Assembly (NCBI GenBank): GCA_905178155.1
Contig: CAJINV010000004.1
Location: forward strand, 8,004,771 to 8,068,770
DNA from: Amoebophrya sp. A120
Taxonomy: Eukaryota > Sar > Dinophyceae > Syndiniales > Amoebophryaceae
Direction: 5' to 3'
Length of the DNA: 64,000 nt
Shown: positions 48,138 through 58,467 of the stretch, piece after piece
Layout of the letters: the number at the start of each line of letters is the position of its first letter
Numbering within the stretch: position 1 is the first letter of the stretch
Notes under the pieces: model-generated
What the model was told of the DNA's origin: nothing
Databases searched by the model: none
What the model saw: the letters and a program-made list of their open reading frames with translations, nothing else
Program-made: the position numbers and the translations under genes

Positions 48138-49346
48138 ATGTCGACCACCCCAACGGTAAACCCGATGTGGCTGTTGCTCTGTCCGGGCTCGGCTGCCGCT
48201 ACCTGTTGCAAGACCATGTTTGTGGACGACAACGAAGTTTTATTACGGAGAAGGAAGGAAGACAGCCTGCGACAGAAAAATCCCACCTCCACCCCGACGA
48301 ACGCCGGCAAGAACAAAACAACCGTGCAGAAGCTGCGCTGGCGCCCGAAGAGGACGTACGAGGACGGCCGAACGTAAGGATAGTTTGCTTCGGAATTTTT
48401 ATTTGGATTCTGCATCTGCTCGCTGTGGCTGCGTGACAGATTTTGATGCTCATGAACCATGGAAAAGATAAATGAACAGATTACTGCTATTAACAACACT
48501 ATCAACCCCAGGTACGAAGGGCAATGGTTGGGTTCAACACGACACGGCACTGGGCTGGAGAGAAGTAGATACGGAGACTTCGTCTACGAGGGAGAATTTG
48601 CGAACGACAAGTACTATAATGCTGTATCGATTTGTCATGCAAAATCGTTGTACTCAAAATCATTTTCTCATGCGAAAATACCAACCCGGCCGCATGAAAA
48701 ACTTTACTGTCAGGTACGAGGGCGTCGGGTGCATGCGATGGAGCAACGGATCCATGTACACGGGCGACTTCTGCGACAACCAAAAACACGGCCGTGGGCA
48801 CGAGAAATACCTATCAACTGCAAAAATGTCTGGGTCTGGAACTTTGCTCGACTTGTCATGCAGGTTTTCCATGACCAACATGATCTGTAATGGAGGACCT
48901 AGCATGACAGATTCCGTGAGATCACTATCATGCCTTTCCTGCATGAGAAACTGCCTCTCAACTTGATCAAAAGTGGGCAGCATTTGCTAATCATGCAACA
49001 CAGATTTTTGCGTGATTCAGATTTAGCATGACAAGTTCCAACCTTCCAGACCCAGACATTTTTGCAGCGCATAATACCCGTCAGGAGACGAGTATCAAGG
49101 CGCGTTCTACCAGGGACTGCCACACGGTGGGGAATTGCTTTACGTCGTGATTTTGTTGCGCATGACAATGAATGTGACGATAAACTTGTCATCAGAAAAA
49201 AGCAACAAAACAAACGCGGAATTTTCTAATGCAATTACGACAGAACAAACACAATTCGCAAAACAGGTCGGGGTAGCTACAAAAGGAAAGACGGCACGGC
49301 GATCTCTGGTCTGTTTCGCGAGGGAGCACTGGTGGAAGCGGATTAA
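48138..49346 (+). CDS. MORN-repeat protein, 186 aa
   Basis: Exons 48138-48373, 48512-48610, 48714-48811, 49079-49126, 49267-49346, one frame. The MORN-type repeats are RTYEGQWLGSTRHGTGL, DFVYEGEFANDKYEGVG, GSMYTGDFCDNQKHGRG, DEYQGAFYQGLPHGRGSY and KDGTAISGLFREGAL. MORN repeats usually bind membranes or scaffold cytoskeletal structures. Three introns can be cut as GT-AG (48374-48511 starting GTAAGG; 48611-48713; 49127-49266) and one is an IE1 introner, so both splice types must work on one transcript. The start ATG follows an AAA context and begins the only long frame. The N-terminal 79 residues (VNPMWLLLCPGS, Lys/Arg-rich after it) are not recognised. The protein is short for the family, and its length depends on the last acceptor being right. 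Confidence 0.78.
48374..48511 (+). other. Canonical GT-AG intron
   Basis: Starts GTAAGGATAG and ends CTATCAACCCCAG. No TIRs. The join gives GRTYEGQW. Confidence 0.82.
48611..48713 (+). other. Short GT-AG intron
   Basis: Starts GTACTATAATGC and ends TTTACTGTCAG, 103 bp. GTAC occurs at both borders. It contains TTGTCATGC and TCTCATGCG words like introner interiors, so it may be a decayed introner. Confidence 0.75.
48812..49073. mobile_element. IE1 introner in MORN gene
   Basis: TIRs TATCAACTGCAAAAATGTCT and ACATTTTTGCAGCGCATA. Perfect TSD ATACC at 48807-48811 and 49074-49078. Removal gives HEKYPSGDEYQG. Confidence 0.93.
49127..49266 (+). other. GT-AG intron
   Basis: Starts GTGGGGAATTGC and ends TTCGCAAAACAG. 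The join gives GLPHGRGSYKRKDG. Confidence 0.75.
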
Positions 49347-50274
49347 AGTCTACCGTGGTACTCTTGCCGCGCGGTTTGAGGTTGATGGAAAAATCCGCTC
49401 CTGCGCAGATGACCTCCGAGACCATACTTTTCTTTTCCGCATGTTGCTGCAGCCGGACCTGTGTGTGGACCGACGTCGAGGAGCAGAAGGAGAAGTCATT
49501 TGCGCGATGCTATCTGGTGCTTGATCCAGAGTTCATATCTCGTCTTTGCGTAAGTACCACCAAAGCAAGACCTAGTACATTATAGACAGACAGAGAGCAA
49601 CAACATCTATGTGATTACTTTGCCATCCGAAGGATACTGTAAAACCGAAAAAAGTATTCCCAACGCATGTTCCGATAGACCAGTGAAAATGTCGCTGAGT
49701 TATAATGAAAAGAGCTGTAATTAAGAACTTCCGCGGTGTTTGTGGTGTCACGTCCAGCACTAGGACGGAGCTCTTGTTCATCCACAGTACTGCCCTACAA
49801 TTGTATGAAGGGGCTCGGCTGTATCACTACTCAATCCTCCACCCCAAGAGCAAGATCCTCTTCACGACCCCTGAAATGTTGCTATGGACGAGTTTATTGA
49901 TACGACTTTGTGGAAGGAAACGTATACAGAAAAGACAGCAGGATCCGATTCTGTACACATCCAGGCCAAGAACCTACTTCGCCGCAACTTTTTTGAAATT
50001 CAGTCCGTCACGCAGCAAAGCCTGCAGTTTACTATAAGAACTTTTTCAGTAGTAAAATCAAGAACGAGCGACATTTCCAGAAAACAAGGTGACACAAGTA
50101 AAATTATACGTCAAATTGTTTTCGATATGAATTAGTACCAGTAGTAGAGAAATTATATTGAAAAACGAGAAATTGATTCTACAATAAAGTACTATGTAGA
50201 TAAAAAAAACTTGTTGAATCACAATACGCACAAAAATATCATAAGACGCAACACAAATTCGGCACCCCATCAAG
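49347..50274. other. Spacer between MORN and cold-shock genes
   Basis: 3' flank of the MORN gene. A frame at 49884-50135 (MDEFIDTTLWKETY onward) and a stretch around 49460-49550 ending at a GTAAGT look mildly protein-like, but no family is recognised and exons cannot be joined with confidence. Confidence 0.35.
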
Positions 50275-53200
50275 ATGGAGTTTTTCGGGATTATCAAGTC
50301 TTTCTCGCGACAGAAGGGCTACGGCTTTGTCAGTTGCGAGGAAACGTGGCAGATGTTCGGCAGGGATGTGTTTCTTCACCAGAACGTAGTCGACGAGTTG
50401 ATCCGGCAGTACCCGGAGCCGAGGGCGAAATTATTTTACCTCGGGTACACGACAAAATCATCCTCCTCATCCTCAGGCACGACGAATGGAAGCAATAACC
50501 AGCGGAATACAAACGAAACAAATACAACCGGGTCTATCAGTCCGGGCGCTGCACCAGACAACTTTCAGCAGGGGGGCAGCAGCTCGTCGACCAGCAACAG
50601 GACGTGGGAAGAGCAGAATTTGAGCGGAGTATTGGTCCGGTTCACCCTGACGGATATGACGTCACCGCAGCCGAAGGCCTTTGAACTCCGGGGGATCGTC
50701 CGGAAACAAGCTTTTCTGCAGGAGGCAATCATTGGTAGAGCTATTTTTGTATAAGTTCATACTTTTGTGGTAATATAGTAAGCATTTATTATTTGTGCGG
50801 TCTTTCATTGTCGTGCAGGTTTAGGTTTGTGGCCTCCGTGAAAAAGAAAATGCAGATGTGTCTGGTGGTGCAGCTGCAGACACGTTTCAAAAATAAAAGT
50901 GAAAAATAAATCATCAGGCACACTGACCAACTTCGGTCCCCCCTCCGACATCCCGAATCTTCCGGGGTACGCGACCCTGACCGCGACGATCAAGAATATC
51001 GGGGAAATGGAGCTCGGTGTCGCGGAAGAAGAGCTGCTCCGGCTGCACCCACGCCCAACGTTAGGCGACCAGATGATCTTCGATCTGCATAGGATGCTGG
51101 AGCTGCCCCCACCCTATTCCAACATGGTGCCGCAGGACGTGGAAAGATTGGACAGTTACCAAATGGTGCTAGACTTCCTGCAACGAGCGGGCTTGACAGA
51201 TTCGGGCGGGGGACTTACAGGTAGTTCTTGTGCAGCGGGAGACAACAGCTTCGATCACAGCCAATCCCCACCAGGAGGAGCTAGTAATGGTGGGCACTGC
51301 TCCACCCCGCACGCAGGCGAACAACCTGTAGACGATAGTGTGCTTCTTCACTGCTCTCCATTCTACCGCGAGTTGCGAATTCAGCTCGGCGTGGACCCGA
51401 AACCGCAAGACAGCATGGCAAAATCGCCAGGCAGCGACGGAAACAACAATAACGGGCTGCTAACGTCTCATGATGGCACGCCAGCGACTGCAAATGGCAC
51501 TACTACCTCAGGAGCTGGAGGTGGACAACTTTCCTACACACAGCCGTTAGGGCACTCGGGTTCTTCCAACGGAAATGTTGCGGCATTAGCAGGTCTACAT
51601 TCCGAAACTACAACGACACAGCTACTTCCCGACGCTTCTAACAGTGGGCCTATTTTGAACTCGAAGAGCGGTGCCAGCGTCGGAGCGGACGACCAAAATT
51701 TGATCAACGAGGGGAAGTGGTACACGGGGATGCTGAAAAATTACAAGGATGACAAAAATTACGGGTTCGCGAGCTGCAAGGAATTGGAGGAAGAAGGGTT
51801 ATACGAAGTCGGTATAGAGTACTATTGTGTTTGTGATGCGGGATTTGAATGTGACAACAAGATTTGTCATGCACATTCGATAATTCAAATACCACACTCT
51901 ACACAGGTCGCGACGTCTTTGTCCGCAACCTTCCGCCGAATCACTACAAGCCGGGGGAGCAGATCCGTTTCCAAATCACGGAGTTTGACGGGAAACCACA
52001 GGTACCAAGTGCAAAACTGTCTGGGTCTGGAAGAGTGTAAACTTGTCATGCAGATTTTCCATGACCCATGAGGTCTCGAATGCGGGACTTAGCATGACAG
52101 GCTCAGCGAGGTCTCCGTCATGCCTATCCTGCATGAGAAACTGCCTCCCAACTTGGTCGAAAGTGGACAGCTTTTGGCACTCATGCAACACAGATTTTTG
52201 CATGCTTCAGATTTACCATGACAAGTTACCACCTTCCAGACCCAGACATATTTGCAGTTCATAACAGGCCGCGAACGTGGAAGAAGTGCCTGGGAACCGG
52301 TACGTTGGCTTCGTAAAGTCCTTTGACCTCGGAAAGGGCTTCGGGTTTATCCGGTGTGAGGAACTGTCCGCGCAATACACCGGCGACGTTTTCGTGCAGG
52401 CGACTGCGTACAACGAAGAAGTCCGGGAGCAGTGTCCTGTAGGGACGTCAGTCGAGTTTTGCTTGTGGATCAACAACAACAACAAACCGCAGGCACTGCG
52501 ACTAAGAAAACCGCAGAACGAGGGGAGATACTATGGTAAAGATTATAGGATTTTGTTGGTCTATGCTATTGTGGTAGGTTGCTCCACCGCAGGTCGCATG
52601 AAATCACACTGAAAATGATGGGTAGAGTGAAGCAACTGAGAATATGCCAACTGACCCACGCATAAAAATTCTCCAGGTGTGATCAAATCCTACAACCAGC
52701 AGAATGGATACGGTTTCATCCACTCAAACGAAGTGCAGAAACGGTACGGAAAGGGCTGCGATGTGTACTTGCCCTCCACTGTCAAAGACCTTTCAAACCT
52801 GAACATTGGCGACTTCTGCTCCTTCACCGTCGTGCTGAGGAGCGGAAAAATCACGGCACAGGGACTAAGCGCGGTGACGGAAGAGGAGCAGATCAGCTTG
52901 CTGGCACAAGGTATGGGCAATTGTATTTTTGAGGTGACTGCAGTAGAATAAAGAGTCAACTGGCATTGACTGACTCACGATTCGACTTTGAATATTTGCC
53001 ATCTGGAGGTCCTCGTGTGAACTGAGCGTGTGAATGTGAACGCCTTCTGTACATAAAATAGCAAATGTAAAAATGTCTGGGTCTGGAAGATTCTGAGATT
53101 TGTCATGCATGTTTTGCATGGCCCAGGATGTCTGTAATGCACGACCGCGCATCACAGATTTTAAGAGGGCTTCCTGATGCCTATTCCGCATGACAAACGC

Positions 53201-54844
53201 CCTCCCCGCGTAGCACAAACCGGACTCCTCTACTTGCTGGTCATGCAATACAGATTTTTCTAGCGTCCAAAGTTAGCATCACAAGTTCCAACCCTCCAGA
53301 CCCAGACACTTTTAAATTTGATAGAAAAATAAAGTCAACTATACCACAGGTATGACCCTGACTGCGGAAATCGAAGTGACCGACAAACGGCGCTACGACG
53401 GCGTCGTGAAAAAAATGTTTGACAGTTACGGTTTCTTAGACTGCCCGGTCTTGAGGAAGAAGTACAATCAGGACCCGTTTCTGCAGAAGTCCCAAATACC
53501 TTTCGCCCTGCAAGTCGGCGACTCTGTCACGTTTCAGATATACTTGAAGGAAGACAACATGCAGCCGCAGGCATGTAACCTCCAGCGGAAACTGCCGAAT
53601 CCCAGTTCCCCGGGCGGGTTGCAGACCGCACGAGAAATCATGGAGCAGCTGGAAGCGTCCTCCCCGGAATCTCTAGGAGGTCGAGACATTATACGCTCGC
53701 CCCGGGTCGTAAATATGGTGATGGGGGAAGGAGTGAACGGCAGCGGCCAAGGAGCAGCTTCATCTAGCACTTCATCCCCAGTGCAAATGCGCATGGAAAT
53801 TTCGGAGGAGGGAGGAGAACAAGTGGCGCGAGTCCTTGAACGACCAGGTGGCGGTCCTAATAGTACACGCCCGCAAGTAGTAGAACCAAGTACAACTCCC
53901 GGTGCAGTCGTAGCGGCGACAGGACCACCCCAACATCAAACCATCGTTCTTGAGCAGCAGCAGGAGGAAAGGCATGCAAACGACGCCGACCAAGCGACCA
54001 CTTCGAGCAGTACCCCGCAGAAATCCACCTCCAACGAAAAGCCGGGAGGGTTCTCCCCGCCGGATAGAAAAAGAAGCGTGGACATCAATATGAATTACGA
54101 AGAAGGGAGGAGTACGGCCGGAACGAATGGAGCGGATTTTCAACATGGGGGTGCAGTTGTAGTACAGGGAGATGAAGCAACAACTACTAAGCAGCAACTT
54201 GCTGGTGGTGAACAGGACGAACACGAGGGCTCAGCTCCATCTCCAAATAAAGGAATATCATCTGCATCAGTGAATTCTCGAGGCGGCTGGAATCTGTCGT
54301 TAATCAGCGAATCGCAGCAGAAGCAACTGAACAAACGGTTACAGCGGCTCTGCGGCTCGCACCAGCTGCACGTGGAAGAGATGCAGCAATATTTGGACTT
54401 GGGCGCGAATCCGAACGAGCCAGATATCAGCGGGTTTCGACCGCTGATGTTGTGTGCTATGAACATCTCGCAGGTATAATTTTTTTTTTCGATTTGCACT
54501 TTTCATGAAAATAAAATTGGTGCAGTGCATATTCAGCTTGACAGATAATGTGATAATTTTTCACCACCTCCGTCGAAGTAGATGACAACAAAAAACACGA
54601 CCCACTGAACTTCGTACAACAGACCTGCTGCTGGCAGAAGATCGAGCTGCTCCTGCAATACAGCGCGGACTTGCAACTCTCCACCAACTCCCACCCCACG
54701 GTTTTGGCTTGGATGAAAGAGCGAATCGGGATGGACTTTGCGGCCCAATTAGAGAAACTGAACGACGCGATCGCGAAGGGCCAAACGCCCGAACGGCCCG
54801 AACACGGCTACTTGTTCCAGGACGGGGGGCTCGAGAATGACTGA
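50275..54844 (+). CDS. Protein with five cold-shock domains and a C-terminal ankyrin-like motif, about 1093 aa
   Basis: Exons 50275-50734, 50918-51811, 51907-52002, 52269-52535, 52677-52910, 53350-54473, 54638-54844, one frame. Five cold-shock-type units each pair an aromatic RNP-1-like strand with a later DVF/DVY-like strand: FFGIIKSFSRQKGYGFVSC...RDVFLH; GMLKNYKDDKNYGFASC...RDVFV; GFVKSFDLGKGFGFIRC...GDVFVQ; GVIKSYNQQNGYGFIHS...CDVYLP; GVVKKMFDSYGFLDC...DPFLQ. The last is the most degenerate. Such domains bind single-stranded RNA/DNA, and several in one chain suggests an RNA chaperone or translational regulator. A long Ser/Thr/Gly/Gln-rich linker leads to PDISGFRPLMLCAMN joined to IELLLQYSADLQL, an ankyrin-like helix pair. 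Five introns are GT-AG, one contains an introner, and one introner is itself GT-AG-compatible. The acceptor of the last intron is least sure; an upstream alternative would add about 19 residues. Confidence 0.8.
50735..50917 (+). other. Canonical GT-AG intron, 183 bp
   Basis: GTAGAGC ... AATCATCAG. The join gives EAIIGTLTNFGPP. Confidence 0.75.
51812..51906 (+). other. Canonical GT-AG intron, 95 bp
   Basis: GTATAGAG ... CTACACAG. The join gives LYEVGRDVFVRN, restoring the second cold-shock domain. Confidence 0.8.
52003..52263. mobile_element. IE1 introner that yields GT-AG borders
   Basis: Starts TACCAAGTGCAAAACTGTCT and ends ACATATTTGCAGTTCATA. TSD ACAGG at 51998-52002 and 52264-52268. With this TSD the intron is GTACCAAG...CATAACAG, fully canonical. 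Removal gives DGKPQAANVEE. Confidence 0.92.
52536..52676 (+). other. Canonical GT-AG intron, 141 bp
   Basis: GTAAAGATT ... AATTCTCCAG. The join gives GRYYGVIKSYNQQNG. Confidence 0.82.
52911..53349 (+). other. Canonical GT-AG intron hosting an introner, 439 bp
   Basis: GTATGGGC ... ATACCACAG. The join gives LLAQGMTLTAEIEV. An IE1 copy fills 53059-53323. Confidence 0.8.
53059..53323. mobile_element. IE1 introner inside a canonical intron
   Basis: Starts TAGCAAATGTAAAAATGTCT and ends CACTTTTAAATTTGATA. Flanks are A-rich (TAAAA, GAAAA). Here the element need not be spliced itself. Confidence 0.9.
54474..54637 (+). other. GT-AG intron, 164 bp (acceptor choice uncertain)
   Basis: GTATAATTTTTTTTTTC ... 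CTGCTGGCAG keeps the frame into KIELLLQYSADL. The nearer AG at 54582 would put CAG next to TAG. Confidence 0.6.
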
Positions 54845-57499
54845 GGACTGATTTGGTTCTTGATTCTCATCTAGAACGCGGGCGGGCAGGGTAATTATAT
54901 GTGGTCGCGCGACCGGCAGGACTGACTTGTACTTACTCTTTTCCCACTTCTTGTATGCTGCTCGTCTAAAAAAGTACACCTGTTTCGAAAAAGCAATCAT
55001 TATTTCCTCAGGAAGTGATTCCTCGTTGTATAGGGGAATTCAAGTACTTCTCAGTAGTCAAAGAGTCATCCACCTCTGCAAAATTTATTTCAACTTGTTT
55101 TCAATTTTTTTTTCGGAAATACAGTTTCCAAAGAAAACCGCGACTGTCAAAAAAGCGACACAAAAGCTATTAAAGTTGTTTTACTACGAGTTTTTACGTT
55201 GATTTATATTTATGATTTGATAGATTCATCTCAACATCTCTTTGTACTATACACACCAAGTTTAATAGTACTACGCCAGACCAGAGTCTCCGTGGCTGTG
55301 TCAACCACAGTTTCTCGCCCTGGTTGACATAACAGAACGCTGATCTTATCACCGCTGAACTCACGGCTTTCGGTTTCTACACTTGTTGACGCGCTTCTTG
55401 AAGATGTTACAATATGCATTTCGAAAGGTTTTGCAAAATGCACTTCCACCTGAAAATGTATATCGATGTAGACATGTCTTCGGAACTTGTTGTTTTAGAA
55501 ATCTAGAGAACAAAAAACGCATAAACCTGTGAAAAGAAACGCGCATTTTTTCTTGTCAAAATTCAATGTGATTTCTTTCGCAAATTTGTCTGCTCTCGAG
55601 ATGTTTGGAACCTTGTCAACCGGAACTCCCGGCCTTGAAGTAAATCTTTGATTGACGAACGAAAGAACGGCGGTATGAGAACTTCAAGTAATTGCTTGCG
55701 CAAGAAGATTTGTTGCCAATTTGTGGCCTGCTGTTTGGCCAGATTCCTGTCTGAGTGTTCGCTGATGGAGATGTTGTCTCACCAGGGTGCATTGATTCAT
55801 TTGGGGCGCGAGGATTTCTTCACGGGATCACTTGAAATAGCTGTTGACCGAATACTTTTGCCCAGGCGAGCCAGGCCGCGCGAGATAAGCGCCGCAGCCT
55901 CCAGCACCCACAGAGCCCCTGTAGGATATCTTAGGAGCGCGCGGGCTCGCGCGCCCCTCCTCGCCGCTGGCGGGGAAGGGGTGCGCGTGCCCGCGCTGCG
56001 GGTTTTCTGCGGCTCCAAGGACGTGGGCGGGCCGCGGCGGAGGTGGGCAGGAGTCCGCGGGCCTCAAAGCCGGCCGCGGGCAGGTTCATGACAGCGCTCG
56101 CGACATTGGCCGGCGGCAAGACATTGGGCGCGAATGGCTTCGAGGCAGTTTTTGTGAGATGGAGGCTGTGACCCCGCCAAGCCGGTTAGGGCTCTGGCGG
56201 GAAACCTCGCGGGGCCATGTGGCGACAGCTTGCGAGGCCTCGCGCTATGTTCAAGCGACCGCGGCCCGCGCCAGCAACAGGGCCGCGCCTGCGGTCCTCC
56301 ACCTTTGCCGCGGTGGGTGCTTCGTGGCATTCCCTACAAACCGATCCGCGCAGGCCGACAGGGGGGCAGCAGCGCTCCCGTGCACGGAGGAAGAGGGGCG
56401 GGCGCTCATGGTTGGGGGAGCAGTGGTCTCGGCGTGTGGGTGAAAACACCCGGCCCGATTTCACGACGAGACCGATGTCGACGCGGGCTGCGGTCGGACT
56501 GGTTTCCCGCAGCAAGTGCAGCGCGCAGCCGGCAAGGCCTGCGCTGCTCTGAGGGGCGCGGAGGCCGCAGCGGCTTCCCCGTCCATGAATGTAGACGGGG
56601 CGCCCCCATTTCCGAGTGGGCGCCCTGCTCGCCGTACCCGCTTGCTTCGGGGAGGGATGGAAGCCTGCGACGGCGCCCGGCCCGCTAGAGGGCCCGCCGG
56701 GCTGCCCTGCCGGTTCGCAGGCACGGCAACAGCCGGGGGGCAATCCGCCGCCCTGCTGCAAGCTTGGGCGGAGGGGCGGCGGCCGGCGAATAACTTGCCG
56801 ACCGCGCGGCTCATGGCCGTGGGGTGCGCCGAGTCCTTCGCCGCGGTCGTCAGGCAGCCGGCCCGAGGCATTTTCCGCTAGTAAAATTTTTTTACAATGT
56901 CACTAATTCCGGGAATCGCGGGCCGGCTGGCTGGGTGTGGCACCCTTTGGGCACGCGCCGCATTCGGGGAGGGGGGCGCGGCATAGTGTGGCGCCCCCGC
57001 TTTTTGTTTTCCCGGGTGTCGTAAGCTTCCGGGCCGTCTCCCCTGGTTGTGTGTTCTCCCCCGTCCTCTTGGGGTTGGGGGCCGCTTATCGTTGGGCCTT
57101 TTCGCGCGCGCGGCGCCTTTGCTTTTGGTGGTGGCCTGCCCTCGGGCGCTCTTTTCCCTTACCTCAGGGAATGTCTCGGGTCGGGCCCTTGCCCGGGCCT
57201 TCGGTTTTTCTTTGTCCGGTATCTTTGCAAGGGAGGGGGGTCCTGTGGTGTGGTTTGGCACACAGGGGCTGCTCCTCGTGGCCATGGCTCAAATCCACCG
57301 GGGCCCGGCGCCTTTGCATTTATGGGGGGCAGCGCGCAGTGGGCCCGGCTCTGGAAATCAGGCAGGCGCGAGGCCGGGGCTTTTTGGTCTTTCAAGCACC
57401 ACCCCGATCCCGGGCGGCTAATGAAGAGGGTAATCCCGGCGGTAATTTCCGGGGTTAATCTGATCACAACGAAATCGGGAAGGTTTCGTTGGTTTTGAA

Positions 57500-57550
57500 A
57501 TTAGACCAAAAATTAGACTACAGATTAGACTATAAATTAGACCACAAATT
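57500..57550 (+). repeat. 12-bp tandem repeat ATTAGACnnnAA, four copies
   Basis: ATTAGAC recurs at 57500, 57512 and 57524, with a further copy at 57536. It forms an AT-rich island between two GC-rich blocks. Confidence 0.8.
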
Positions 57551-58400
57551 ACCCCAAAAACCCAAGGAATTAACCTGCCCCCGGGGGGCAGTCACTCCGC
57601 CAGAGCATTGGGTTTTCAGTTGGCGCCATTTGCCACCATTTGCCCTGCTTTTTCTCGGCAGGCCGGCCGCCCGCCCGCAGTTCCCGCCCGCCCGTGGCCT
57701 TTGCGTCTTTGAATGGATTCCCCCCGACCGGTGTCTTTCCCAATTTGCCCCGAAGATTGAAGGGGTGGCGCTCTGGAAACCCACGAACAACAGGCCCGCC
57801 GGGGTCGCGTTCCGGCCTCCGTTGTGATTTGGTGGAGGCCCCCCGCGCGCAGGCTTCGCAGGCTCCTGGGCCTTTCTTCGGTTCCGGGGCACCCCGTGGC
57901 GCCTTTCCCGGCGCGCGCCCGCCTCCCCTTTAGGGGGGCGCGGGGGGGGTGCCCGGCGGGCGGCGCCCGCGATGGTTATGCGCCCCCGGAAGTATGGTGG
58001 CACCCCCGCACGTTTTCTAGTCGGGCCCCTCTTGCGCCTGCCCTCCTTCGCTTTGGGGATTAGCTAAACTTCAGCCAGGAATTAACGAAATAGCTTGCCA
58101 CGGGCCGGCTGCCTGAGCGGTGTTTTTGCCGAGGGATTTGAAGCCCCCGACACGCCGGAAGGCTGGAGCCTGCCAGCCTGCCCTGCACACTGCCAGCCAG
58201 GAAAGGGCGCGGCGGAACTATTTCCGAACAAAGCGGACACATGGCGCAAGGAGTTCGCCGCAAAGCTCCGCCAGGTAATCTACGACGGGCGCGCGGAGAG
58301 TCGGCAGCTTTGCAAGGAGCGGCTGGGGCAAGCCGCCGCGGACAGCGACCCCGCTGGCGCTCTCCCGCCATGGGCCCGGCGGAATTGGTGAAGCAGTGGC

Positions 58401-58467
58401 GCGAAGGGCGCCGACTGCCCCTCCTGCTAGGCCCTTCCTAGCAGGAAGGGCAGCCGGCGCCCTTCGC
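58401..58467. repeat. Long GC-rich palindrome
   Basis: GCGAAGGGCGCCG...TCCTGCTAGG is followed almost directly by CCTAGCAGGA...CGGCGCCCTTCGC. About 30-bp arms with few mismatches and a very short loop. Confidence 0.88.

Noticed and set aside
56186-56761. 191-codon minus-strand ORF in GC-rich block
   Set aside because: Same reasoning: several overlapping frames on both strands and no conserved residues.
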